Assembly: GCF_014784055.1 (NCBI RefSeq)
Contig: NZ_CP061813.1
Coordinates: 769,501 to 833,500, forward strand
Direction: 5' to 3'
Origin: Polaribacter haliotis
GTDB taxonomy: Bacteria; Bacteroidota; Bacteroidia; Flavobacteriales; Flavobacteriaceae
Length of the DNA: 64,000 nt
Within the stretch, counting starts at the first letter, position 1. Each line of letters opens with the position of its first letter. The notes beneath the pieces are model-generated. The model had not been told where the DNA came from, made no database searches, and saw only the letters and a list, made by a program, of their open reading frames with translations. This document shows, one piece after another, positions 34,615 through 43,165 of this stretch. The position numbers were made by a program, and so were the translations under genes.

Positions 34615-35256
34615 ATGATAACAATAATAATGGCAGAAGATCACCAAATGTTAATTGATGGTGTAAAATCTTTCTTTGAATATGACGATAATATCAATAT
34701 TATTGGTACTGTTAATAATGGAGAAGATTTAGTAAAGCTAGTTTCTTTAAAAAAACCAAAAATGGTAATTACAGATATTAGAATGCCAAGAATGGATGGT
34801 ATTGAAGCTACTAGTATTATAAAAAAACAGTTTCCGAATATTAACGTTTTAGCCATGACAATGTTCGACCAACCAGATGCCATTAAACAAATGTTAGATG
34901 CTGGTGCAACAGGTTATATTTTAAAAAATTCTGGAATAAAAATGTTGTCTAAAGCTATTGTAGCAGTTTCTAGTGGAGAAACATTTTTCGACCCAAATGT
35001 TGCCTTCAATTTTATGAATAGTTATATAGATGATAATATAACAATCGGAAAGACAGATAAAGTTGTTTTATCTAATAGAGAAAAAGAGATTTTACATTTA
35101 ATTGCAAATGGAAAAACTTCTAAAGAAATCGCATCAGATTTATTCCTAGCAAAAACAACTATAGATACCCATCGTAAAAACATGATACGTAAACTAAACT
35201 TATCTTCTGGTAGTGAATTAGTTAAATATGCTATTGATAAAAAATATCAGTTTTAA
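34615..35256 (+). CDS. LuxR-type response regulator
   Basis: A 213-residue NarL/LuxR-family regulator. The receiver has the acidic pair AEDHQM, phospho-acceptor Asp54 in VITDIRMPRMDG and LAMTMFDQPDAIKQML. The output domain is LSNREKEILHLIANGKTSKE with TTIDTHRKNMIRKL, a GerE helix-turn-helix. It is the only response regulator of the locus and the obvious partner of kinase 2, and by core identity of kinase 1 also. The palindromes in this locus are candidate binding sites. Its stop overlaps that of the convergent recQ. Confidence 0.93.
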   Translation: MITIIMAEDHQMLIDGVKSFFEYDDNINIIGTVNNGEDLVKLVSLKKPKMVITDIRMPRMDGIEATSIIKKQFPNINVLAMTMFDQPDAIKQMLDAGATGYILKNSGIKMLSKAIVAVSSGETFFDPNVAFNFMNSYIDDNITIGKTDKVVLSNREKEILHLIANGKTSKEIASDLFLAKTTIDTHRKNMIRKLNLSSGSELVKYAIDKKYQF

Positions 35257-37436
35257 TTCCCAACTTCGTTAATAAATTTAATACGCATTAAACGCAATTC
35301 CTCTTCGTCATAATCGCCATCAAATTCGTCTAAAGCATCTTGAATACTGTCGGATTCTGCCTCCATGAAATACTCGTGAATTTCCTCTTGTTGGTCTTCA
35401 TCCAATAAATCGTCCAAAGCATAATCGATATTTAATTTGGTTCCAGAATAAATAATTGCCTCCATTTCCTTAATCAAATCATTCATTTCCTTTCCTTTCG
35501 ATTTTGCAATGTCTTCTAAAGGTAATTTTCTATCAGTATTCTGAATAATGTAAAGCTTCATCCCTGAATTTACACCTGTACTTTTTACAATTAAATCATC
35601 TGGTCTTAAAACATCGTTTTCGTTTACATAAGTTTCAATTAATTTAACGAATTCTTTACCGAATTTTCTTGCTTTTCCTTCTCCAACTCCATGAACTTTA
35701 GATAACTCTTCTAAGTTTATAGGGTATTTTAAAGCCATATCTTCCAAAGATGGATCTTGAAAAATTGCAAAAGGTGGCACTCCTGTTTTAGAAGCCACTT
35801 TTTTCCTTAAATCTTTTAATATTTTTATTAATTTTTCGTCTGCAGCCGCTCCAGAAGATTTTGCATTTGAAACAATTGCATTGTCATTTTCAGCAGAATA
35901 GGAATGGTCTTCTGTCATCATAAAAGAAGTAGGTTTTTTTAAAAACTCCTCTCCTGCTTTTTCTAATTTTACAACTCCATATTGTTCTATTTCTTTTCGA
36001 ATAAAATTCACGACCAAAATCTGACGAATTAATGCCATCCAATAAGCAGCAGATTTATCTTTTCCAATTCCAAAAAATGGCTGTAAATGTGTTTTATGAG
36101 AAGTTAATAAAGCATTTTCTTTCCCAATAATTGTATTTACAACTTCCTTTGCTTTATATTTTTGGAGTGTATTTTTTACTACAGATAATATTTTTACAAC
36201 ATCGTCTTTGGCTTCGTGTTTTTTCTTTGGACTTCTAGAATTATCATCCATATCTGCTCCATCGCCATTAACTTCGTCGAATTCTTCTCCAAAATAATGT
36301 AGCAAGTATTTACGCCTGTTCATAGAAGTTTCTGCATAACCCACTACTTCTTGTAATAAAGCATGCCCAATTTCCTGTTCTGCAACAGGTTTACTCGCCA
36401 TAAATTTTTCTAACTTTTCTATATCTTTATAAGCATAAAAAGCCAAACAATAGCCTTCTCCATCATCTCTTCCTGCTCTTCCAGTTTCTTGGTAATAACT
36501 TTCTAAACTTTTAGGAATATCATGATGTATTACATAACGTACATCTGGCTTATCTATTCCCATACCAAATGCAATGGTTGCAACTACAACATCGCAATCT
36601 TCCATTAAAAACATGTCTTGATGTTTTACTCTCGTTTTTGCATCTAAACCTGCATGATAAGGGACTGCATTTATTCCATTAACTTGTAATATTTGTGCAA
36701 CTTCTTCTACTTTTTTTCTACTTAAACAATAGATAATACCAGATTTACCCATTCTTTGTTTTACAAAACGGATAATATCTTTTTCTACATCTGTAGTTTT
36801 TGGACGTACTTCGTAAAATAAATTCGCTCTATTAAAAGACGCTTTAAATCTATTAGCATCTGTAATACCTAAAGTTTTTAAAATATCTTCTTGAACTTTT
36901 TCTGTGGCAGTTGCTGTTAAACAAATTACAGGAACATTGTCTATTGCTTTAATAATATGACGCAAATTTCTGTATTCTGGTCTAAAATCATGACCCCATT
37001 CAGAAATACAATGTGCTTCATCAATCGCAACAAAAGAGATTTTTTGAGTACGTAAAAAAGTTACATATTCTTCTTTTATTAAAGATTCTGGTGCAACATA
37101 TAGCAATTTTGTAATGCCATTTGCAATGTCTTCTTTTACCTGAGCAACTTCACTTTTATTTAAAGAAGAGTTTAAAACGTGCGCAACACCATCATTTTCG
37201 GAAATTCCTCTTATGGCATCTACCTGATTTTTCATCAATGCAATTAAAGGAGAAACCACAATGGCTGTACCTTCTTTCATTAATGCTGGCAACTGATAAC
37301 ATAAAGATTTACCACCACCAGTAGGCATGATAACAAATGTGTTTTGATTGTTTGCAATACTAGTTATAACTTGTTCTTGTAAACCTTTAAATTTACTAAA
37401 ACCAAAAAACTTTTTTAAAGGACCATGTAAATCCAT
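35253..37436 (-). CDS. recQ: ATP-dependent DNA helicase RecQ
   Basis: RecQ unwinds DNA 3'-5' in recombination and fork repair. The 727-residue protein has Walker A (MPTGGGKSLCYQLPAL), a DEAH box (AIDEAHCISEWGHDF), motif VI (QETGRAGRDDGEG), a RQC region, a winged-helix, and an HRDC domain (about 525-600, PPFAIFQDPSLEDMALKYP). An extra acidic C-terminal helix-turn-helix extension of about 100 residues ends DYDEEELRLMRIKF, as in other Bacteroidota. ATG at 37436. Convergent with the response regulator, stops overlapping. Confidence 0.95.
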   Translation of the reverse strand: MDLHGPLKKFFGFSKFKGLQEQVITSIANNQNTFVIMPTGGGKSLCYQLPALMKEGTAIVVSPLIALMKNQVDAIRGISENDGVAHVLNSSLNKSEVAQVKEDIANGITKLLYVAPESLIKEEYVTFLRTQKISFVAIDEAHCISEWGHDFRPEYRNLRHIIKAIDNVPVICLTATATEKVQEDILKTLGITDANRFKASFNRANLFYEVRPKTTDVEKDIIRFVKQRMGKSGIIYCLSRKKVEEVAQILQVNGINAVPYHAGLDAKTRVKHQDMFLMEDCDVVVATIAFGMGIDKPDVRYVIHHDIPKSLESYYQETGRAGRDDGEGYCLAFYAYKDIEKLEKFMASKPVAEQEIGHALLQEVVGYAETSMNRRKYLLHYFGEEFDEVNGDGADMDDNSRSPKKKHEAKDDVVKILSVVKNTLQKYKAKEVVNTIIGKENALLTSHKTHLQPFFGIGKDKSAAYWMALIRQILVVNFIRKEIEQYGVVKLEKAGEEFLKKPTSFMMTEDHSYSAENDNAIVSNAKSSGAAADEKLIKILKDLRKKVASKTGVPPFAIFQDPSLEDMALKYPINLEELSKVHGVGEGKARKFGKEFVKLIETYVNENDVLRPDDLIVKSTGVNSGMKLYIIQNTDRKLPLEDIAKSKGKEMNDLIKEMEAIIYSGTKLNIDYALDDLLDEDQQEEIHEYFMEAESDSIQDALDEFDGDYDEEELRLMRIKFINEVGN

Positions 37437-37496
37437 TCGATATAAAAATCAATTATTTGTTAAACATTTAAAAACAAAATACAAATGAATATTCTA

Positions 37497-37527
37497 TTTG
37501 ATGTGACTAAATTTTATAGTAAATTTG
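37497..37527 (+). promoter_or_regulatory. Predicted promoter of the kdsD-tatC operon
   Basis: TTTG (37497-37500) and TAAATTTG (37520-37527) are separated by 19 bases, a full match to the Bacteroidota TTTG-N19-TAnnTTTG promoter. The leader to the TTG start would be about 55 bases. Confidence 0.65.
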
Positions 37528-37585
37528 CCTTGTTTTCTTTACCTAAAGATATAACTTTTTTTTATTCTGATAAAATACATCGCAC

Positions 37586-38554
37586 TTGAAAAATTCGAAA
37601 TCTATAATTTCTATTGCAAAAGAGACTATTCTAACTGAAAGTAAAGCTATTGCCAATTTAGCAAACCTATTGGATACTAATTTCGAAGACGCTGTTAATT
37701 TTATATTAAATTCAAACGGAAGAGTAATTGTAACCGGAATTGGAAAAAGCGCTAACATTGCAACTAAAATTGTGGCAACCTTTAATTCTACTGGAACTCC
37801 TGCAATTTTTATGCATGCAGCAGACGCTATTCATGGAGATTTAGGAAATGTGCAAGAAAACGATGTGGTTATTTGTATTTCTAAAAGCGGAAATACACCA
37901 GAAATTAAAGTTTTAGTTCCGTTAATTAAAAATTATGGAAATAAAATAATCGCAATTACAGGAAATGTAGATTCTTTCTTAGGTAAAAATGCAGATTTTC
38001 CTTTAAATACTTTTGTAGAAAAAGAAGCCTGCCCTAATAATTTAGCACCAACTACAAGTACAACAGCCCAATTAGTTATGGGTGATGCATTAGCTGTTTG
38101 TTTACAAGATTTAAGAGGGTTTTCGAGTAAAGATTTTGCAAAATACCATCCAGGAGGTGCTCTAGGAAAACGTTTATATTTAAGAGTTGCAGACTTAATT
38201 AAAAATAACGAAACTCCTAAAGTTTCTATAAATGATTCTGTAGTAAATGTAATTGTAGAAATTTCCGAAAAACGTTTAGGAGTTACTGCTGTTTTAGACA
38301 CGAATAAATTAGTAGGAATTATTACTGATGGAGATATTCGAAGAATGCTAACAAAAACGACAGATTTTAGCGATTTTACAGCTAAAGATATTATGGGTTC
38401 TAACCCAAAAACAATTCATAAAGATGCAATGGCGATTGAAGCTTTAGACAAATTAGAAAGCAATAGTATTACTCAAATTTTAGTGGTTGACGATAAAAAC
38501 AACTATGTAGGTGTAGTTCATTTACATGATTTAATTAAAGAAGGAATTTTCTAA
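37586..38554 (+). CDS. kdsD: D-arabinose 5-phosphate isomerase (KpsF/KdsD)
   Basis: Converts ribulose 5-phosphate to arabinose 5-phosphate for KDO synthesis. The 322 residues consist of a SIS domain (GIGKSANIATKIVATFNSTG, then ISKSGNTPEI) from about 30 to 170, HPGGALGKRLYLRV, and two CBS domains to the end (GIITDGDIRRML, VVHLHDLIKEG). The start is TTG (37586); an in-frame stop lies five codons upstream. Overlaps the next gene by one base (TAATG). Confidence 0.94.
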   Translation: MKNSKSIISIAKETILTESKAIANLANLLDTNFEDAVNFILNSNGRVIVTGIGKSANIATKIVATFNSTGTPAIFMHAADAIHGDLGNVQENDVVICISKSGNTPEIKVLVPLIKNYGNKIIAITGNVDSFLGKNADFPLNTFVEKEACPNNLAPTTSTTAQLVMGDALAVCLQDLRGFSSKDFAKYHPGGALGKRLYLRVADLIKNNETPKVSINDSVVNVIVEISEKRLGVTAVLDTNKLVGIITDGDIRRMLTKTTDFSDFTAKDIMGSNPKTIHKDAMAIEALDKLESNSITQILVVDDKNNYVGVVHLHDLIKEGIF

Positions 38555-39696
38555 TGGCAGAAAAACAAAAAGAAATGTCTTTCCTAGGACATCTAGAAGA
38601 ATTAAGATGGCATTTGGTAAGAAGTGCAGGCGCAATATTTATTATTGCAATATTATTATTTGTATTTCAAAAACAAGTATATGAATATTTTTTGTTAGCA
38701 CATAGAAAACCAGATTTTGTAACATATCAATTCTTCTGTGATTTCTTTAATATGCTTGGGATGGACAGTACTTTTTGTAATGTTACATTCAAAGATAATT
38801 TAATTAGTTTAAAGCCAACTCAACAGTTAATGAATGCCATTTGGTCTTCATTAATATTAGGTATAATTATCTCTTTCCCTTATTTATTATGGGAAATTTG
38901 GCGATTTGTATCTCCTGGTTTAACAAAGAAAGAAGTTAGTAGGTCTAGAGGATTTATTTTTATAGCTTCATTATTGTTTTTTCTAGGAATCGCTTTCAGC
39001 TTTTATGTAATTGCTCCGATTTCTATTCACTTTTTGTACAATTATCAAATTACAGATTTAATTCAGAATAACTTTACGATGGATTCTCATATTGGACTTG
39101 TTACCAATATGTTATTAGGAGTATCAATTTTATTTGAATTACCTGTTTTAATTTATTTTTTAACCAAAATAGGTTTGGTTACTCCAGAATTTTTAAAGAA
39201 ATATAGAAAACATGCTTTGGTTGTGGTGCTAATTTTAGCTGCAATTATAACGCCTCCAGATATTGCTAGTCAAGTTATTGTAGCAATTCCAATACTTATT
39301 TTATATGAAATAAGTATTAAAGTTTCGAAAATGGTGATTAAAAAACAAAAAAAGATGCACAAAAAAGTCCAAGAGTTTAATGATTATCGTCAAAAAATGA
39401 ACGATAAGATTTTAGCGAGTGATAATAAAGTTATAAAAAGAATATTTAATTTAGATACAAATGCTTTTGCAGAAGGGCATTTGCCAGTAAAAACCAAAGA
39501 GCTTTTAGGTTTAGTTGCTTCTGCTGTTTTAAGATGTGATGATTGTGTACAATACCATTTAGAGGCAGCAAAAAAGAACGGCGTTTCTACTGAAGAAATG
39601 ATGGAAACCATGTCTATCGCCAATTTAATTGGTGGTACAATTGTAATTCCTCATTTACGAAAAGCAGTTGAGTATTGGGAAGCTCTTGATGAGTAA
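38554..39696 (+). CDS. tatC: TatC fused to an AhpD/carboxymuconolactone-decarboxylase-like domain
   Basis: Residues 1 to about 265 are TatC, the six-helix receptor of twin-arginine export: EMSFLGHLEELRWHLVRSA, the conserved FxPF-like region, and TPPDIASQVIVAIPILILYE near the end. From Met268 the frame continues into a domain of about 110 residues with HLPVKTKELLGLVASAVLRC, Cys328-x-x-Cys331 (CDDC), and IPHLRKAVEYWEALDE, which is an AhpD-like carboxymuconolactone decarboxylase family protein. In relatives I remember these as two adjacent genes. ATG at 39355 could also serve as an internal start. Coupled to kdsD. Confidence 0.88.
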   Translation: MAEKQKEMSFLGHLEELRWHLVRSAGAIFIIAILLFVFQKQVYEYFLLAHRKPDFVTYQFFCDFFNMLGMDSTFCNVTFKDNLISLKPTQQLMNAIWSSLILGIIISFPYLLWEIWRFVSPGLTKKEVSRSRGFIFIASLLFFLGIAFSFYVIAPISIHFLYNYQITDLIQNNFTMDSHIGLVTNMLLGVSILFELPVLIYFLTKIGLVTPEFLKKYRKHALVVVLILAAIITPPDIASQVIVAIPILILYEISIKVSKMVIKKQKKMHKKVQEFNDYRQKMNDKILASDNKVIKRIFNLDTNAFAEGHLPVKTKELLGLVASAVLRCDDCVQYHLEAAKKNGVSTEEMMETMSIANLIGGTIVIPHLRKAVEYWEALDE

Positions 39697-39841
39697 TTTT
39701 TTTAGTTTTCAGTAACAAAGAGTTTCAGAATTCAAATGAAAAGTCTTAAGCCATAGGTTAATTAGCGAAGCAATCATTTGTAATATTAATTGAGGTAAAC
39801 CAATATCTTTGTTATAATACTTTTAAATAGCAAGTATAATC

Positions 39842-39947
39842 GTGTAATTGTGAGCAAGTTTATGAGGAAATTAAGAAGTAACCTAATTTAATTTTTTACT
39901 TTTACTCTATTAGAATGATTACAATTACACTTTTTAACAATTACACG
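39842..39947. promoter_or_regulatory. Repeated ACAATTACAC motifs upstream of lptB
   Basis: ACAATTACAC occurs at 39921-39930 and 39937-39946, and inverted (GTGTAATTGT) at 39842-39851; the outer pair extends by one base each (CGTGTAATTGT/ACAATTACACG) and could fold into a long-loop hairpin. Seven bases separate the last from the lptB ATG. The 257-base gap holds no coding frame. Confidence 0.4.
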
Positions 39948-39953
39948 TAAAAA

Positions 39954-40697
39954 ATGATTTTAAGAGCAGATAACATTCAAAAAATTTACGGAAGTAGAAA
40001 AGTAGTTAAAGGAATTTCCTTGGAAGTTCAGCAAGGTGAAATTATTGGACTTTTAGGTCCAAATGGCGCTGGAAAAACGACTTCTTTCTACATGATTGTT
40101 GGAATGGTAAAGCCAAATGCTGGTCATATTTATTTGAATGACGAAGAAATAACTGAAGATGCCATGTACAAACGTGCGCAAAAAGGAATTGGTTATTTGG
40201 CACAAGAAGCTTCTGTTTTTAGAAAGTTATCTGTGGAAGACAACATTATGTCTGTCTTACAATTTACTGGGTTATCTAAAAAAGAACAGAAAATAAAACT
40301 AGAGTCCTTAATAGAAGAGTTTAATATTGGTCACGTTCGCAAAAACAGAGGAGATTTATTATCTGGAGGAGAAAGACGTAGAACAGAAATTGCTCGTTGT
40401 TTAGCTTCTGACCCAAATTTTATTTTGTTAGATGAACCTTTTGCAGGTGTAGATCCTATTGCTGTAGAAGATATACAAAGTATTGTGGCGCAATTAAAAA
40501 ATAAAAATATTGGTATTTTAATAACCGACCACGATGTACAAGCAACTTTGGCAATTACAGATAAAACCTATTTAATGTATAATGGAGGAATTTTAAAAGA
40601 AGGAACTCCAGAAGAATTGGCTGCAGACGAAATGGTTCGTAAAGTTTATTTAGGAAAAGATTTCGAATTGAAAAAGAGTCGTTTTTTTAATAATTAA
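39954..40697 (+). CDS. lptB: Lipopolysaccharide export ABC transporter ATPase
   Basis: LptB drives lipopolysaccharide extraction with LptFG. The 247 residues show Walker A (LLGPNGAGKTTSFYMI), Q-loop (LAQEASVF), signature LSGGERRRTEIARCL, Walker B (FILLDEPFAGVDP) and H-loop (ITDHDVQATL). The DEPFAGVDPIAVEDIQ segment is typical of LptB. It is monocistronic here; lptF/G are elsewhere. Confidence 0.94.
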   Translation: MILRADNIQKIYGSRKVVKGISLEVQQGEIIGLLGPNGAGKTTSFYMIVGMVKPNAGHIYLNDEEITEDAMYKRAQKGIGYLAQEASVFRKLSVEDNIMSVLQFTGLSKKEQKIKLESLIEEFNIGHVRKNRGDLLSGGERRRTEIARCLASDPNFILLDEPFAGVDPIAVEDIQSIVAQLKNKNIGILITDHDVQATLAITDKTYLMYNGGILKEGTPEELAADEMVRKVYLGKDFELKKSRFFNN

Positions 40698-40717
40698 ATA
40701 ATCTAAAAAATCTCTAA

Positions 40718-40928
40718 GATTTCTCCACAAGGTCGAAATGACAATCCAATGTCATTTCGAGTGAAACGCAGTGGAATCGAGAAATCTTGCCATTTCAAAT
40801 CGCATTTGAGATTTCTCCACAAGGTCGAAAATGACAATCGTATGTCATTTCGAGTGAAACGCAGTGAAATTGAGAAATCTTAACAATCAAAATCGTACTT
40901 GAGATTTCTCCACAAGGTTAGAAGTGAC
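40718..40928. repeat. Cluster of REP/MITE-like palindromes
   Basis: Three copies of the GATTTCTCCACAAGG unit (40718-40742, 40810-40835, 40903-40928) alternate with two inverted partners starting GTCATTTCGAGTGAAACGCA (40751-40787, 40844-40880). Unit and partner pair at both ends (GATTTCTC with GAGAAATC; CGAAATGAC with GTCATTTCG), forming two 70-bp hairpins. The unit also occurs at 24993 and 25087. No coding capacity. Confidence 0.85.
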
Positions 40929-40930
40929 AA

Positions 40931-41302
40931 TTAGTTGAAATTTCCAATATGCCACAAGATACCTGAAGGATCGTGCAGAAAAAACTCATTTCCCCAATCG
41001 TTTACTACAATTTCGGAAAGCCTAACATTCGAATACTTTTCAGTTAGTTTTTTTGATTTTAATTCTGATAAATATTCTTTTAAATTTTCAATTTCTAGGA
41101 ATAACATAGAATTATCTACCCAATCTTTTACGTACGCTTTTTGAAGGTAAAAACCCAGTTTCTCATCAATCTTAAAATAAGACATGTTTTCTGATAAAAC
41201 GAGTTCTGTAAAACCTAAATCTTTATAAAAATTTTGAGATTCATCGAAATTTTTTGCGCCAATAAAACTTCGAACCGATTTAAACTGTTGCTTTATTTCC
41301 AT
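40931..41302 (-). CDS. VOC / glyoxalase-like protein
   Basis: A 123-residue vicinal oxygen chelate protein with two beta-alpha-beta units: FIGAKNFDESQNFYKDLGFT and EIVVNDWGNEFFLHDPSGIL. HDPSGILWHIG is the family's terminal motif with a metal-type His and Glu region. It could be a bleomycin-resistance-like or glyoxalase-like protein; substrate unknown. The start overlaps the end of pssA by 23 bases, so it is co-expressed with it. Confidence 0.85.
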   Translation of the reverse strand: MEIKQQFKSVRSFIGAKNFDESQNFYKDLGFTELVLSENMSYFKIDEKLGFYLQKAYVKDWVDNSMLFLEIENLKEYLSELKSKKLTEKYSNVRLSEIVVNDWGNEFFLHDPSGILWHIGNFN

Positions 41303-42008
41303 AATTACTAATTACTGATAAAATTACGTAAAGAATTATTATTAAAGGTATTGACAAATATTGAAGGGTAATTATCATCATTAAAGAAATCAATAAAAAC
41401 AAATACTTTATCACGTTGTTTTTAAAAGAATATTCTTTAAATTTTAATGAAAACAAAGGAATTTCAGCATTCATTAAATAAGTAAGAATAATTGTAATTG
41501 CAATTAAAAAATAATTGTTAGAAATTAAACTTTTAACAAACTCAAAATCTGTCGTTGTTTGAATTATTGGTAAAGAAATTACAAATAAACTCATAGCTGG
41601 CGTTGGCAAACCTATAAAAGATTCCGATTGTCTTGTATCTATATTGAATTTTGCTAATCTATAACAAGCTCCTAAGGTTAATATTAATCCAATTAATGAA
41701 AACCCTAAAATTGAATCATCGAAAAAAGAATGAGGTGTATTAAAAATATTAATTTGAAATAATTTCAACATAATAATTCCGGGCACAACACCACTTGTAA
41801 CCATATCTGCTAAAGAATCTAACTGTTTTCCTAATTCTCCTGAAACATTTAGTAAACGTGCAGCAAATCCATCAAAAAAATCAAAAAAGATACCTATTAC
41901 AACTAATAATCCAGCCAAACCAAAATTACCCTCTACTGCAAAGATTGTTGCAAGAACTCCACAAAAAAGATTACTTAGGGTTAATAAGTTAGGAATGTGT
42001 TTTTTCAT
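41280..42008 (-). CDS. pssA: CDP-diacylglycerol--serine O-phosphatidyltransferase
   Basis: Makes phosphatidylserine, precursor of phosphatidylethanolamine, in the inner membrane. DGFAARLLNVSGELGKQLDS extended by LAD matches the CDP-alcohol phosphatidyltransferase motif DGxxARxxxxxxxxGxxxDxxxD exactly. The 242 residues have six to eight hydrophobic helices, beginning with a short N-terminal LLTLSNLFCGVLATIFA helix. ATG at 42008; divergent from the YheT-like gene. Confidence 0.95.
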   Translation of the reverse strand: MKKHIPNLLTLSNLFCGVLATIFAVEGNFGLAGLLVVIGIFFDFFDGFAARLLNVSGELGKQLDSLADMVTSGVVPGIIMLKLFQINIFNTPHSFFDDSILGFSLIGLILTLGACYRLAKFNIDTRQSESFIGLPTPAMSLFVISLPIIQTTTDFEFVKSLISNNYFLIAITIILTYLMNAEIPLFSLKFKEYSFKNNVIKYLFLLISLMMIITLQYLSIPLIIILYVILSVISNYGNKATV

Positions 42009-42112
42009 TTTTTATATTGATTAGAGAGCTAAAATAAGAAATCATAATTTGGTAGTTTTCTAAAATCATATTTTTTTATGTATTTTTAAACAATCAACCA
42101 AATACCAACTAA

Positions 42113-43096
42113 ATGCCAATATTTAATTCGGACTTCTCTCCTACTTTACCATTTAAAAATGGCCATTTTAATACTATGTACAGACCACTTTTTATGAAAG
42201 ATGTTTGTACCTATAAAAGAAAAAGAATTACAACTTGGGATAACGATTTTATAGATTTAGATTTTTCTATTGTGGGTTCTAAAACCTTGGTTTTATTAAT
42301 ACATGGTTTAGAAGGAAGTTCAGAATCTAAATATATAGCATCAAACTCCAACTATTTAAATTCTAAAGGAATAGATACAGTTTGTTTTAACTTAAGAGGT
42401 TGCAGTGGAGAAGACAATTTGTTATTAGCCACCTATCACAGTGGAAAAACAGAAGATGTAGAATTCGTAGTTAATTATCTTTTGGAAAATTATAATTATA
42501 AAAATATCGTGTTAGTTGGTTTTAGTTTGGGTGGAAATTTAACTTTAAAATATTTAGGCGAAAACAATAAAAATTTACCTTCGGAAATTAAAGGAGGAAT
42601 TGCAACATCTGTTCCAGTTGATATTGCTTCTGCAGAAATAGAAATGGAAAAGTTAAAGAATAAATTATATATGGAAGTGTTCTTTAAAACAATGAAAAAC
42701 AAACTTTTAGAAAAAGCACATAAATTTCCAGAATATCAATTAGATAAAGACAAACTTTTTAAAGCTACAAAATTTAAACATTTAGAACATTTATATACAG
42801 TGCCTGTATTTGGTTTTAAAAACCCTCGAGATTATTGGGAAAAAGCAAGTTCAAAGCCCTATTTATCTAAAATAGATAGACCTACATTATTAATTAATGC
42901 AAAAGACGATACTTTTTTATCATTAGATTGTTATCCAAGAAAAGAGGCTTTAAAATCTGAAAAATTCTTTTTAGAAATTCCAAAATATGGAGGTCATGTT
43001 GGTTTTATGTCTTCTTTTAATGCTACTGAAAACAATTGGTTAGAAAAACGAATTGGTAGATTTATAGAAGAAAACATTCATATTGAACTCACGTAA
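42113..43096 (+). CDS. YheT-like alpha/beta hydrolase
   Basis: A 327-residue cytoplasmic hydrolase of the YheT family. LLIHGLEGSSESKYI is the oxyanion region, VGFSLGGNLTLKYLGE the nucleophile elbow, NAKDDTFLS the acid and YGGHVGFM the His. FNLRGCSGEDN is typical of this group. Such proteins are widely conserved but poorly characterised. Monocistronic; promoter shared region with pssA is 104 bases. Confidence 0.88.
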   Translation: MPIFNSDFSPTLPFKNGHFNTMYRPLFMKDVCTYKRKRITTWDNDFIDLDFSIVGSKTLVLLIHGLEGSSESKYIASNSNYLNSKGIDTVCFNLRGCSGEDNLLLATYHSGKTEDVEFVVNYLLENYNYKNIVLVGFSLGGNLTLKYLGENNKNLPSEIKGGIATSVPVDIASAEIEMEKLKNKLYMEVFFKTMKNKLLEKAHKFPEYQLDKDKLFKATKFKHLEHLYTVPVFGFKNPRDYWEKASSKPYLSKIDRPTLLINAKDDTFLSLDCYPRKEALKSEKFFLEIPKYGGHVGFMSSFNATENNWLEKRIGRFIEENIHIELT

Positions 43097-43165
43097 ACAA
43101 TATCTTTACAAAACAACTGTTATTTTAATAGTATTTCAGATATTTGTGGAACAAAAATAGCACTT

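Noticed and set aside
40718-40928. CRISPR array
   Set aside because: Only three direct copies, irregular spacing, alternating inverted partners, and no cas genes; the pattern is REP-like.
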